Assembly: GCA_032622095.1 (NCBI GenBank) | Contig: CP136062.1 | Coordinates: 16,681,739-16,745,738, forward strand | From: Siphonodentalium dalli | Taxonomy: Eukaryota; Mollusca; Scaphopoda; Gadilida; Siphonodentaliidae | Length of the DNA stretch: 64,000 nt | Reading direction: 5' to 3' | Part shown: one piece after another, positions 11,956-24,600 of the stretch | Numbering within the stretch: position 1 is the stretch's first letter | Layout: each line of letters starts with the position of its first letter | Translations under genes and position numbers: made by a program | Notes under the pieces: model-generated | Told to the model about the DNA's origin: nothing | Databases searched by the model: none | The model's input: only the letters and a program-made list of their open reading frames with translations

Positions 11956-12135
11956 AAACCCCTATAATATCATTGAAAAATCCATTACATATTTTCTTAT
12001 CTGTCACTAGTGGCTAATAGCTAATAGTCCAAGCGGTAATCACTTTCATTGTATACCTCGGCCCTTGACGTAATTTTGATTTCGTACCAAAATTGGCTGT
12101 GAATTACTATTGAAAACTGATTATTTTGACTCATT

Positions 12136-12254
12136 TATGTTGGGATATAAGATTTTATGAAACTCGTTTGATAAATATGATTCACAACTCGTCTACGACT
12201 CATTGTGAATCAAATTTATCAAACTCGTTTCATAAAATCTTATATCCCAACATA
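12136..12254. mobile_element. Palindromic MITE
   Basis: TATGTTGGGATATAAGATTT and its reverse complement form the ends; inner arms repeat AACTCGTTTGATAAAT. No coding content. Confidence 0.75.
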
Positions 12255-12392
12255 ACTCGTTGGAGATCCTCTATATATAGGGGAGATCACTCTATATATA
12301 TGTTGTTTCTGTAACGATTGAATGTTGGTTGAAGTCTCTTGTGCAGTTTACACGGTTTCTTAGAAATTTTCTGGATCAACAGGCTGTGGTTT

Positions 12393-12541
12393 ACAGTAAT
12401 GCTCTAATTAATCGACTCCATAACCACAGCAGAATTATGGGTAACTTCTCAGGATTTAGTCGAAAATTTGGCTTGTTGTAATTCATCGGAAAGCTCTCCC
12501 CGAGTGCTTTCCGATGAATGGCAACAAGCCATATTTCCGAG
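12393..12541. mobile_element. MITE family A, right-truncated copy
   Basis: Starts ACAGTAATGCTCTAATTAAT, passes the GGAAAGCTCTC centre and stops after ATTTCCGAG, so the distal right arm is lost. Confidence 0.8.
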
Positions 12542-12921
12542 TTCTTGAGTTTGTCCATTTTTAGCGATTCTCTGTAGGGCTGTGCGATATTTCAATTTAT
12601 TATATGACTACCACTAATCCCTTAAAAATACCACTATTGTTTGGCGATAAATTCCGAGCAGTCGGAAAACGCTTGTCTGGTCGTGAGCCGTATCGGTATT
12701 CTATGAATTCCGTATCAGTATCCTTTGAATTCCGTATCAGTATCCCGTGAAATTAGGTCACCGGAAGTTGGGAACTATTTATTTATTGGGAGTTTCGGGT
12801 GATGACTGGGAATGTTCAATGGAGTACTTTTGCCCGGGTGATGACATGGGATGGTGTAACGAAGTAGTTTTGCCCTTTGTGACATGGGATGAACCAAAAA
12901 TGTGTCATATAATAAACGCTT

Positions 12922-13082
12922 TATCGGTATAGTGAAGTGATATGGGCTGCAGTATCACGTCTCGTTGACGATGTCAGATCGCCGCATCAAACTCGCTGCC
13001 TGCGGCAGCTCGTTTGATACGGCGATCTGACATCGTCAACTCGGCGTGATACTGCAGCCCATATCACTTCACTGTACTGATA
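12922..13082. mobile_element. Palindromic MITE
   Basis: TATCGGTATAGTGAAGTGAT at the left is mirrored at 13063-13082. The arms continue almost to the centre at CGCTGCCTGCGGCAGC. Confidence 0.85.
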
Positions 13083-14731
13083 ATGTGTATATATTGACTA
13101 TAACAGTCGGTTTGGAAAAGAAAAACAGTATTGAAACCGTGTGTTAAATAAAAAATCAATATATCACAACTGCAATTTCATCACCTGGTAAGACGGTTTC
13201 AAATTACAATCCAATACTGAGTTGAATACTTCAGCCTTTATCGGTCGCTCCCCAGTCTTCATTGTCTTATCTTGTCGCAACCATTGATGACAGACACATT
13301 GACAGCGACAGTTGTATTTTGGGCAGAATTAGAGCAACGGAGTATCTTCCAAATCAAACCAAGAGCGAAACTTCATCCATACTTTTGCATTCGTGTGACA
13401 AGTTGTGCTTCTGAGTGGGTCGATCTTCAGCACTGCGGGACATGTTGTTTCTTAGAAATGAACATGTCTCAATCTGTCTACACTGGAGCTGTTAGTGTTC
13501 CTTGCCAAGAAATTGGACAAATAAACTCACGAACTGAAATATTGTATTAGGCCAAAAATAAAAAGTGTTTTGGTTCTCGGGCAATTTTTTTGGCAAATAA
13601 ATGAGGGAGGGAGGGTTTTATTTTTATTTTTTATTTTTTTCTGCGCATAGTAAGCATGGACAACGATACCTTCCTCTGTCTAGTAATAACCAGACAGGTA
13701 GAGGGAACTGTTATGCATATAAACTCATTTAGTCTTATATAAAATTGACATTGTACTACCAGTGTATGACTGGGATTACCTAACAATATATAATGCCCCT
13801 GACATTAACTACTGTTATTGTTGTCTAAAAACTGATACCTCGATCCCCATTCTAATATGTGATCCTGAATTTAGTCCTGTGCCTTTCAATTGTATATTAA
13901 AGTTACAATTAGTGTAAGTTGTTCACAATGACTAATTGTAAGAAGAGCATGAGGATCAGCTAATCATTTTCTTAATTGTAGTCATCTACTTCATGTTGTA
14001 AACCTGCAAGTCACTTTTTAACACATTACACGTTAGAGCTCAATGCACACTATTCAACACATATCTGCTATGGACATGTTGATAAAATAAAAATAAAAAA
14101 AATAAAAAATTTCGTAAGTTTTTTTGTCATAACATCAGGCATTGCAATAAAAAGGCCTAATGCGGCCCTTTTTATTCAATGCGGTGGGGCCTAAGAACCT
14201 TACTGGCCTTACCGTTCAATGATTAATTATGATTTATCCTGTTCCCGTGTTCAATAGTTATTTAAAAATTTGTTGCCCAAGATGAACCATCTCGGTCCAA
14301 TTCTATAGGTCCTCTATCAAAAATGACATCGTGAGCCTCTAATTTACGATAGACTGGTAGACAGGTACTTTATAGAATGGGCACATGTAATTCTGAGAAT
14401 AGTTTATCATTTACTGCCTGGTGATAATGTTTACAATGTTAAATCCCTGATAACGAACACTTGTAGTGTTATATCTCTCGTTTAAAATGTGATTTCACAT
14501 GCTGTTTCTTTCAGTAGTAAAATAATATTCAATAAAACTGTTTATTACATGCTTGTTCGTAGAGGTACAGTGTTATTGCTGTTCCATATTTACAAATCCG
14601 CATCTCGTTGACGTAAAATGACGTACATGACGTTCTCCTCAACCATGAAACTGGAACTATTTAAATAAAATAATCATGACAAACACGCCCTGTATGAGTC
14701 TAAATAAACCTTATAATCCTGTATTTTTAAT
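13083..14731. other. Intronic stretch, no exon seen
   Basis: Includes a T-rich tract near 13615-13640 and an A-rich tract near 14085-14110. The 92-codon open frame at 13272-13550 matches no domain I recognise and has no convincing splice sites. Confidence 0.45.
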
Positions 14732-14827
14732 GCACGGATTCTAGGACTCGTGCTGTTGTGGAAGGATAGAACTCGAGGCGCAAGCGCCTCTCGTTATATC
14801 CTTCCGCGACAGCACTCGTGTTCTGCG
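14732..14827. repeat. Short palindrome (MITE remnant)
   Basis: Left arm 14732-14781 and right arm 14784-14827 are inverted copies, with GAGGCGCAAGCGCCTC at the centre. Confidence 0.75.
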
Positions 14828-15785
14828 TATATATCGCGGTGTTATTTTGGAAAAATCGCGGTTTAAAAAAAAAGCAATACCACCCAACCCTAAATCTCAG
14901 TCAAACAGATTCATGGGCAAAAAAACTGGAGCAGCTAGAGCCATCTTTGATGTGAAACCCGTAATCGGCTGTATTTGTGTACAAATAAAGTAATTCCGCA
15001 GTGCAGGTTCAAAAAGGTCACCCGTAAGGCTCGATAACTCTTTTTATCGGGTGTCGCTTGTTTATTAAATACTCATGAATGCGTGAATAGTAATCAACAC
15101 CGATTTGATTGGCAACCAATTAGTTAGCACGTCAAATTTCCATTATGGGTCACTTTTGACTTGTTCAGCCTGCGAAGCGGCAGATATTGACTCTTGAAGA
15201 AAAATTGTCCTCACCCACCCATCCAGAAAATGTGCTAGTCAATATGATAGGATATGCTAGCTTGCACTTAATATTTTCCGATTTGTGTAATGAATTAGCA
15301 CACTGACAGCAGGAATATTATTGCAGCGAGCGGTTTTTATTAAAGCTTTCATAGAGCTAATCTAGTCAATACTTCAACCTATTAGCATATAGCTTGGTTA
15401 CGATAGTCATTAAGGGGCTAGAAACGGAATTTGCATGCTAATTAAACTATTCCATTATATTCATAAACAGTTGGAGGCTTGGCCACTCATTGGCCTCCCT
15501 ACTAATTAAACAGTCATTTAATCTTCCATCGTTTGAGCAGAAGTATAAATTTACACTTGAGTCTGCATGGATCAAATTATTTGTTTGATTTGTTTATAAA
15601 TGTTGTCTGCGTGTATCCATGTGCTTGTTTACATGTGTCTTCGTAATGTGTTCTATCTTATTGTGTTTGTAAGTGTTTTATGTCATGCTAGTCTTATGTT
15701 TGCATGTTTGTCGCTTCGCGTGCTTACAAGTCAACCCGCAATAAATCATTAAGTCTCATTTGTGTTTCTCTGAACCCAAATTCTG
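14828..15785. other. Intronic stretch, no exon seen
   Basis: No open frame or recognisable domain. A phrase CTTATTTTGGGTCAGTCAATG near 15792 recurs at 17713 and marks a local duplication (see the 35-bp array). Confidence 0.45.
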
Positions 15786-15831
15786 GAATTTACTTATTTT
15801 GGGTCAGTCAATGATGCTAATGATGTTAATG

Positions 15832-17252
15832 ACAAAAGAGGCCTAAACCACTCCAATAATCTCTGTTAAAAAGAGGCCTAAACCACTCCATTAATCTCTG
15901 TTAAATAGAGGCCTAAACCACTGCATTAATCTCTGTTAAAAAGAGGCCTAAACCATTCCATTAATCTCTGTTAAAAAGAGGCCTAAACCACTCCATTAAT
16001 CTCTGTTAAAAAGAGGCCTAAACCACTCCATTAATCTCTGTTAAAAAGAGGCCTAAACCACTCCAATCTCTGTTAAAAAGAGGCCTAAACCACTCCATTA
16101 ATCTATGTTAAAAAGAGGCCTAAACCACTCCATTAATCTCTGTTAAAAAGAGGCCTAAACCACTCCATTAATCTCTGTTAAAACGAGGCCTAAACCACTC
16201 CAATCTCTGTTAAAAAGAGGCCTAAACCATTCCATTAATCTCTGTTAAAAAGAGGCCTAAACCATTCCATTAATCTCTGTTAAAAAGAGGCCTAAACCAT
16301 TCCATTAATCTCTGTTAAAAAGAGGCCTAAACCATTCCATTAATCTCTGTTGAAAAGAGGCCTAAACCATTCCATTAATCTCTGTTGAAAAGAGGACTAA
16401 ACCACTCCAATAATCTCTGTTAAAAAGAGGCCTAAACCATTCCATTAATCTCTGTTAAAAAGAGGCCTAAACCACTCCATTAATCTCTGTTAAAAGAGGC
16501 CTAAAACACTCCAATCTCTGTTAAAAAGAGGCCTAAACCATTCCATTAATATCTGTTAAAAAGAGGCCTAAACCACTCCATTAATCTGTTAAAAAGAGGC
16601 CTAAACCATTCCATTAATCTCTGTTAAAAAGAGGCCTAAACCACTCCATTAATCTCTGTTAAAAAGAGACCTAAACCACTCCATTAATCTCTGTTAAAAG
16701 AGACCTAAACCACTCCATTAATCTCTGTTAAAAAGAGGCCTAAACCATTCCATTAATCTATGTTAAAAAGAGACCTAAACCACTCCATTAATCTCTGTTA
16801 AAAAGAGACCTAAACCACTCCATTAATCTCTGTTAAAAAGAGACCTAAACCACTCCATTAATCTCTGTTAAAAAGAGGCCTAAACCACTCCATTAATCTC
16901 TGTTAAAAAGAGACCTAAACCACTCCATTAATCTCTGTTAAAAAGAGACCTAAACCACTCCAATCTCTGTTAAAAAGAGGCCTAAACCACTCCATTAATC
17001 TCTGTTAAAAAGAGACCTAAACCACTCCAATAATCTCTGTTAAAAAGAGGCCTAAACCACTCCAATCTCTGTTAAAAAGAGGCCTAAACCACTCCATTAA
17101 TCTCTGTTAAAAAGAGGCCTAAACCACTCCATTAATCTCTGCTCAAAAGAGGCCTGAACCACTCCATTAATCTCTGTTAAAAAGAGACCTAAACCACTCC
17201 ATTAATCTCTGTTAAAAAGAGGCATGAACCACTCCAATCTCTGTTAAAAATG
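15832..17252. repeat. 35-bp minisatellite, about 40 copies
   Basis: Unit GTTAAAAAGAGGCCTAAACC + ACTCCATTAATCTCT (35 bases) with variants lacking ATTA or with GGCC changed to GACC. Flanked on the left by TTTTGGGTCA...TGACAAAA and on the right by AAAAATGCAGCTTAGAAAAC. Both flanks recur together, with about one unit between them, at 17713-17815. Confidence 0.95.
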
Positions 17253-17330
17253 CAGCTTAGAAAACTTATTATTAACACCTTATTTCTATTGCAGCCTCGA
17301 CAGTGACATGTACGTTCAAAATTATTTTCC
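17235..17330 (+). pseudogene. Duplicate of a lectin-exon acceptor and exon start
   Basis: AAAAATGCAGCTTAGAAAAC...TTGCAG|CCTCGACAGTGACATGT closely matches 17785-17870, the acceptor and first codons of the real exon at 17848. Downstream of about 17312 the similarity is lost and the frame soon stops. It is a partial copy and a potential decoy acceptor. Confidence 0.7.
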
Positions 17331-17847
17331 ATATTTAGTAAAACTGCTCCGGGCCACTGCTCTCCGTCCTAAATTTATGACAAGTGAACGTGGAATCAGG
17401 TATCTGCACAAAATTGGGTCACTGTTCCCTTATTTTTTCCCCCTATTTTCGTATATGCTTTGCAGATTCTCTCTTCTTTCTCTTGTCATCTATACATTTG
17501 GTACCAACTTCACTTTGTGATTAAATGTATATGACTAATTGGTTTCAGGCCATTTTTCTTTCAGCTTATCCTAATTTGACATATAAAAAAGCCTTCCGGC
17601 CGTCAGCCAGCGTTTCATTTTGACTTTTTACTGTCATCCCGGGATGCATGCTAGGTGTGATTTTCGCTAACCCTACCTGGTCAGACACTCGCTTACCACT
17701 TATTGGTTACAACCCTAAATCTACTTATTTTGGGTCAATGATGTTATTGACAAAAAAACCACTCTAATCTCTGTTAAAAATATCTCTGTTAAAAATGCAG
17801 CTTAGAAAACTTTTTGTTAACACATGAACACTATATTTCTGTTGCAG

Positions 17848-18025
17848 CTTCGACAGCGACATGTGCCCACCCACTTGCGTCCATGAACCTTGAACTACAA
17901 CGATGTTACTGGGTGATCAAAAAGCTGGTCGACCACCAAGAAGCAGAGGCTGCATGTCAGATATTCAATGGACATTTGGCAAACATATACAGCCCAGATA
18001 TCCACACCTTTGTCAAAGATCAGAT
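17848..18025 (+). CDS. CTLD exon, first half
   Basis: Acceptor CTGTTGCAG at 17847 (phase 1) and donor CAGAT|GTATGT at 18026 (phase 2). Encodes the N-terminal half of a long-form CTLD: ATCAHP and QRCYWV supply the extra Cys pair, then HQEAEAACQIFNGHLANIYS is the helix-2 region with the conserved Cys and GHLA, ending HTFVKDQM. Its phase-2 end fits the exon at 28235. The last 60 or so bases with the donor are duplicated about 207 bases downstream. Confidence 0.85.
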
Positions 18026-18162
18026 GTATGTTAATTACCCCAGCCCCTAGCCTCTAAGTTTCCTTATGTAAACCGACTAGTGAAATTGATATACACATAC
18101 TGTGAGTGGCTTGTGTTTATATATTATCGATATTAGATCGTTGTTATCACTGGGAATTTATT

Positions 18163-18234
18163 GAAAATGGCACATTTGGCGAACATATACAGCCCAGATA
18201 TCAACACATTTGTCAAGGATCAGATGTATGTTAA
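18163..18234 (+). pseudogene. Duplicate of the lectin exon 3' end and donor
   Basis: GCACATTTGGCGAACATATA through GATCAGAT|GTATGTTAA repeats 17963-18033 with a few substitutions. The donor is intact but there is no acceptor in front of it, so it is not a full exon. Confidence 0.75.
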
Positions 18235-19150
18235 CCCTTTACCCAACAGTAATATGACTATCATCATTACCTCCACCAAATACTGATAGGAGAGAACGTC
18301 ACCACCCCAGCCAACAGAACTTTCTGGTGATGTCAATGTTATTGGAATGAAATTGTATTATTACTAAATCTCCTTGGATAAGAGTAATTATTTTTTTTCA
18401 GAGTTGTGTATCACCCTCCCCTAGTATGAGTATGGTGAATATTTATTAGGTTTTCTATTTATATTTTACTAGCGTTGCGCAGGTTAAAATGATCTGAAAC
18501 CCTCTGCTGTGGACATTTGGTGGGAATAGAGATTACTCTTGTTCAAAGTGTTACACGTATTCTCAAAATGGCATCACAAAACGTCATTCTTATTCATGGA
18601 TTATAAGTAGCGGCTCACCTTGTCGGGGCGATTGTCATTTTGTTTATCACAACTAATTCGTCCCACAAGTAAAGAAGAATTATTTATCGACAACTAAGCA
18701 AACGTCAGACGATATAACTTTTTACATCGTACAGTCGATGTGTTTGCAATTGTTGTTTTTTTGTGTGATTGGTTTCAAATATATGTTTTACATACAGATG
18801 TATAAATAAATCTAGTGGATTAGACAAATATTTTGAGGACACCTGCATGGTTATCATATCGCCATGAAGAAACAGATGTTTTTTTTTTAAATGTCCAGGT
18901 TCGCCTCTGTAAATAGTGCTATACTTATTATAATTTTCTCAGCTTAAAATAAATGTTGCTATATATCAGCTACATGTGCCCGACACTGATCGATATTTTA
19001 AGTGGTTCTAAAAAATGTAAGAAATCCTCTGTATCAGGCAGATGTTAGATGCTGGTATTGGAGAATCATGTAAAGTCATGTGCTACTGACTGTGTTTTCT
19101 TTCATCTGAGAAGAAACTAAATGTGACTGCACACTGTGACCACTATTTTT
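18235..19150. other. Intronic stretch, no exon seen
   Basis: Begins with GTTAACCCTTTACCCAACAG, a solo terminus of the TTAA-targeting family seen at 20380 and 32488. No coding similarity. Confidence 0.5.
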
Positions 19151-20330
19151 GAACAGGCCTATACATTTCCATCTCTCCTGATATCGGTGGTAGTCGGCGA
19201 CTAAACAAATTCTTATCATATTTAATAACCCCCCCCCCCATCTCTCTCCCAAAATGACACGAATTTGGCATCATTAAATCACACGATTAGATCCTTTTAT
19301 CGTGCGGAAGGTGTGTCAATTTGGTAGAAATCGGTGCTAAAAATATTTTATCAGTTTTGGTGCTCCTTTCCCCTTTCGTACACCACTGACTCGAACGGCG
19401 CCACTTTTGACATCTTTAAGCCACACCATTCGACTCCTGATATAATGGAGATGATTAGGTATAAGTTTGGCGGTAATCGGCGACTAAATTCTTGTTTATC
19501 AAAGTTAGTGCCCCCACCCCAACGGCACTAATTGGCATAATTAAATCACACGATTAGATTCCTTGTATCGTGGGGAAGAATGTGTATCAATTTGGTGGAA
19601 AATATTATATCAGTTGTTGTATCCCTCTCCCCTTCCGTGCTCACCTAACTCAAACTGCGCTACTTTTGACATCTTTAACCCTTTCAGTGCCAGGGGCTGA
19701 TCTCATCGGCTCTAATTTACGGTCTGTAAAATCGGCCTTTTTTTTTGAGTATGCTTAAGCATGCTATAGCGAATTTAAAAACAAACTGGATAATACCTTA
19801 GGGGCATGTTATAACTCAAAACTATCACCAAGTATTCATAGTAATAATTTTGATGCCCATGAAAAACGTAAGATTCCCTGGCACTAAACCTACAAAATAA
19901 GTCTGTTAAAGGATATAAGAAAAAATTATTAAAATTGTAAAAAATAATAACAAATGATGAAAAATTGTTAGGCCAATGCATTCTCTTATATAAGCGAGGT
20001 GACCTATGGTCGACTCGCATATATAAGAGAATGCATTGGCACAGGGTATATGGGTTGATACAAAAATCGGACATGGCACTCAAAGGGTTAAACCACACCA
20101 TTAGATTCGTTTTATCATGGAGATCAGTATGTATAAGTTTGGTGGATATTGCAATAAAAAGTTTTTCTGCCCCTCCCTGACAACAACAGCGTCACTTTAG
20201 AAAATTCTAACCCACACCATTATCTTTCTTGGAAAATGTTACCCCTGTTATACCCCTTTGGTGCCATCTACATTGTCCCATGTGAATTTCTATAGAAAAC
20301 AGACAGACATTCGCAGATAGAGATATAGAT
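19151..20330. repeat. Repeat family C, degenerate tandem copies (interrupted)
   Basis: Successive 160-200-base copies share AATCACACGATTAGAT, TTTGGTGGAAATCGG and a C-rich CCCCTCCCTGA-like tract; a C10 run lies near 19230. The series is interrupted by the element at 19679-20087. The same family occurs at 24.74-25.13 and 25.70-26.52 kb. Confidence 0.6.
19679..20087. mobile_element. TTAA-flanked piggyBac-like MITE (CAGTGCCA type)
   Basis: TTAA|CCCTTTCAGTGCCAGG on the left and its diverged reverse complement GGCACTCAAAGGG|TTAA on the right, within a family-C copy whose uninterrupted relatives read ATCTTTAAACC or ATCTTTAAGCC. Contains the 69-base hairpin module at 19972-20040. CCC-starting ends and TTAA target fit piggyBac. 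No transposase. Confidence 0.8.
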
Positions 20331-20365
20331 GTACTAGCCTCACAACAAAACAGTGGACAAACATG

Positions 20366-20930
20366 TATATAAGGATTAACCCTTTACCCAACAAACCGGC
20401 CAAAACCGGCCAAATAAAGCTTCAACAGCCTAAAATATCTTCGGTCTGTCTCAATAGAACCATACAAATATGGATATCATTGGAACCGGCTCCTTGACCA
20501 CATTGTGATAGTTACAGTTAGCCCTGTGCCAATGCATTCTCTTATATATGCGAGTCGACCATAGGTCGCCTCGCATATATAAGAGAATGCATTGGCTTAA
20601 AAAAAATCTTTTTTTAACACTTTTTACCATTTTTTCTTACATTCTTTAACAATTTTATAATTTTTAATGTGTTAAGCCAATGCATTCTCTTATATATGCG
20701 AGGCGACCTATGGTCGACTCGCATATATAAGAGAATGCATTGGCACAGGGCCGTTCTGTTGGGTAAAGGGTTAACTGTCATGTGGACTGTTTTTATGGAG
20801 ATGTAACCGCGAGGTGAGTGGTCATAACTTGTGTAAAATCCAAAGGGTTTTAAATACAAGTTATGACCACTCACCTTGCGGTTACATCTCCATAAAAACA
20901 GTCCACATGACAGTTAATCCTTATATTCAT
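20366..20930. mobile_element. Palindromic MITE interrupted by a TTAA insertion
   Basis: ATAAGGATTAA before 20380 and TTAACTGTCATGTGGACTG after 20770 join into one arm whose inverted copy ends ACAGTTAATCCTTAT at about 20927. The insertion therefore hit a TTAA inside a pre-existing palindrome. Confidence 0.8.
20380..20770 (-). mobile_element. TTAA-flanked piggyBac-like MITE with two hairpins (ACCCAACA type)
   Basis: TTAA|CCCTTTACCCAACA ... TGTTGGGTAAAGGG|TTAA, 391 bases. Holds two copies of the hairpin module (20528-20596 and 20676-20744) separated by an A/T-rich spacer. The element at 32488-32870 is the same in opposite orientation. Confidence 0.85.
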
Positions 20931-21701
20931 ATACATTTAGCGAATAAGCCACTTTTGTAAATGTATTTAAATTGAAAAGTGTATCGTGACAAAACCAGCC
21001 CAAAATATCCCATAGCACCCAATCAGAAACCAGCTGAGAACACGAACACGAACAATTTCACCTGATGATTTATTAAGTCAATCCTGCGCGAGTGCAAATG
21101 CGCTCAAAACATTACGTGTTCTTCTTCTCCAAAATATATGACGCGTCGATGTAATTATGGTTGCAATTATGACCCTCTTATGCGTTCACCGAGAAATAAA
21201 TGCAACAATAGTCACATGGGCGCCGACCAATCGGAATGCTGGATTTAATGATAATCACACTCAGTATGTAAATATATATGATTGTAATTCAATTGAGTAT
21301 TTGTCACTAAAAACAAGCATTCTGATTGGCCGAGAGCGGTTAACTTTAGTTTTCGATTCACCGACATCGGCCGCTTCAAATCTGAATGTAGCATGAATTT
21401 CATCGGCGCAGAACGAGTAGCGAAACGAGCACACCCGCGCGTTGTTGTCTATAGATACCGTTCATCGGCCGCTTCAGCGTTCATCAAATCTGAATGTGGC
21501 ACGGTACGGTACGGAGTAGCGAAACGAGCAAACCCGCCCCCATAGGAAATGTTATGGAGCAGTGTTCCGAGTAATGCAATGAACAAACCCCAACGATTTG
21601 TGCACAGTGACAACGGCAAAATGAAAGTCTCGATTCATGTCATGAAAATGACTAAATGATACTTTTTATACAGTTTTTTTGCAAATTCCTTGCTAGATTG
21701 A
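20931..21701. other. Intronic stretch with a small palindrome
   Basis: About 21223-21335 has inverted ends (CGACCAATCGGAATGCT and AGCATTCTGATTGGCCG). A segment ending AGTAGCGAAACGAGCA is present twice (near 21415 and 21512). No exon recognised. Confidence 0.5.
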
Positions 21702-21862
21702 ATTACAATGGAGATAAACGTACCATGTTTCGTTGTACATTCTGGGATTCGAGCATGAAAACAGTTTGTGAACTCGCCGGCAAGCCGGCTTGTTCACAAA
21801 ATGTTTTCATGCTCGAATCCCAGAATGTACAACTCAACAGTGTATGTTTATCTCCTAATTAT
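21702..21862. mobile_element. Palindromic MITE
   Basis: Arms of about 75 bases meet at GCCGGCAAGCCGGC near 21780 (GTACATTCTGGGATTCGAGC and its reverse complement). The 109-codon open frame across it is a by-product. Confidence 0.8.
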
Positions 21863-22028
21863 AATATAAGCATCGCAACATCAGTGAAATGTAAGAAAGG
21901 TTATATTGATATCGCTGTCAATGAAATGAGTACCAACACTATGAGAGATTGGAGTTTCTATGAGAGCGCTTGTGGCAGGTCTTGACTGTCATCGATTACC
22001 AACAGTAACAGAATCTCACTTGACTATA

Positions 22029-22559
<531 letters not shown>

Positions 22560-22659
22560 GAATTTGGAATCAATGACCACTTGTAATATGCTAACGGTAT
22601 ATACACACTTCACATTGAGTAGGACCAAGGCCACATACTGTCAGTTCCCATATACACAC

Positions 22660-24592
22660 TAGTGTTGAAACGATTAGTGGTTTTGAGGAATCGACTAGTC
22701 GCCAGAGGGAATCGACTACTAGTCGACTAGTCGGACCCCTTCCGAAACTTACCGTTTTGTGCTCATATACGTATATAATTTGCCGTTTGTTTTGAGTACC
22801 AGTAACCAACTTTGCATTTTCGAACGCAAAGCAAGACGTGATTTAACACTATTTGCCATGATTATTTGGCTTAATATCACTGAAGGTTAATAGGTTATTA
22901 ATTTGTCCCAGGTATATGTTTTATGACAAACAAATTACCATCCAGTTGATGTATGTATCTGAACGGTGGTGACAACACCTGATCGATCGCGGAAACGCTA
23001 CGGATTACGGAGTGGAAGCGCGTGCAACAATCGGAAACCGGTGCATTATTCTATATGTTTTGTGTAAAAATGTTCCTTTAAAATTGATATGGTATCATTT
23101 GTATGGTCTACCGGGCCGTACCGGTTCTTACATACAATCGAACATCGTTGTTTTCGAACTTGCCCAGTGTGCGTGTCACCGATTGACTTCACAAACGGGC
23201 GTACATGAAGAAATGGAAGATATTTTGAGAAACGAACTTCATCTCCGACAGTCAAACAAAAGTTACAAAATAAATGTTATAACAGCTGTAGTGCGTACAA
23301 GCCTTTTATGCTCGCAGATGTCATGAACATATATCGGACACGGAATGTGGTAAAGTTCCCTGTATATATAGAGTCCGCATATATTAAAAATGGGCCATGC
23401 ATTGCGTACATAATGTTGTTCCTTGTATTCATTGCAAGGTCACGATATGACATAGCTTAATCACGGACAGTCATTTTCCCGCCAAAACGCACGTGTTTTC
23501 ACTGTTTGATTTGATCGCGTACATAATTGTCTCTCGTGCATGGTACATTGTAAATATATATACAATATATACAATTTTACTCGCGAGTCCCCGAATACAC
23601 AATCGATCGTGTCAGTTTCAGAAATAAAACTGCGCAGACCGGCGATGTTAATATAATTATAGTACATTTCAATGCGATGTCGTAAGTTCTATATTTAGCC
23701 CGATTCCAGGAATTTGCGTCATCCAGATTACGTTTCTGGGAACAGCTTTGTCACCGCCCAATTCCGCGAAGGATTTAAGTTTGAGGTGCTAAAATACATT
23801 GTAATTTTTCACAAAGACAGCCCATAATAAACGACGTGGGATTTCCGAAGTGACTCGCCAGTTTAGTTTGAAATACGCGACGCTATTCGATGCATAGCAT
23901 GGCCGACCGCGGGTTGGCTTTATATTTATATCTATAATACAATATATCTAGAACGTGCGATCGTATACGCTCACCCATGCGTCAGTTGATGCATGGGGTG
24001 GTTGTAAAAAATATCACACAATTTTACAAATAAACTTTAAAGGTATACTGACATAGTGCTTCAATAAACTATAATATATTGGACTTGTTATTAAACTTAA
24101 AACTTATTAATGTCACCTCGCAACTAACTTGATTGAAGTTGAGTCCTGCACACCTGCAAACACGTTGACCAGTTATCACTCATATCAATTCCGTCACGCC
24201 GAAATAGACAAGGTTGCGATAGGCGCTGATTCTTTGAAGTTGTTTATCAAAGCCAGTCGTCTCAACTTCAAAGAATAAGCCGCCGCGGCGCCGACAAATA
24301 CATTGAGTTGAGGTCATTGGGTTTCGCGCTCGTGCATGACCACCAAGTACTGAAAGCAGTTATCGCATCAAAGGGACAACAAAGAAGGCTTTAACAAGCT
24401 AATTGTGAGTGTGTATTTCGATAGCCTGATTGTTTAAATTGTCCAGTAATTCGGCAACGACAGCAACGGCACTGCTTTCGCGATGGCATAATGGTGGTGG
24501 GTGTGTTCCGACTAGTCAACTAGCCGATTTCGGAATCGACTAATTTAATAATCGCGTCGATTTCGATTAGTCGACTAATCGTTTCAACACTA
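22660..24592. mobile_element. hAT-type DNA transposon, non-autonomous or decayed (1.9 kb)
   Basis: TAGTGTTGAAACGATTAGT at 22660 is the exact reverse complement of 24574-24592. The 8-base target duplication ATACACAC lies at 22652-22659 and 24593-24600, as expected for hAT. Subterminal GACTAGTCGACTAGTCGG repeats are also typical. No transposase domain is recognised inside; a minus-strand frame at 23046-23255 ends ILKEHFYTKH, faintly like the end of a BED finger, which I would not call on its own. Confidence 0.85.
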
Positions 24593-24600
24593 ATACACAC

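Noticed and set aside
11154-12017. 287-codon plus-strand frame as a separate gene
   Set aside because: It is the 51-bp minisatellite read through; the unit is stop-free in several frames and there is no independent start or domain.
12747-12932. Possible CTLD first-half exon (Cys- and Trp-containing frame)
   Set aside because: The text is three degenerate copies of GGTGATGACTGGGAATG-type sequence, with no phase-1 acceptor or GHLA-type motif.
15832-17252. CRISPR-like array (35-bp repeats)
   Set aside because: Units are contiguous with no spacers, and the context is an animal intron.
21656-21985. 109-codon Cys-containing frame as a small secreted protein
   Set aside because: Its central part is a palindromic MITE; no signal peptide, splice context or known Cys pattern.
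23012-23326. hAT transposase exon
   Set aside because: Neither strand shows the catalytic blocks of hAT; the minus-strand resemblance to a BED finger end is too short.
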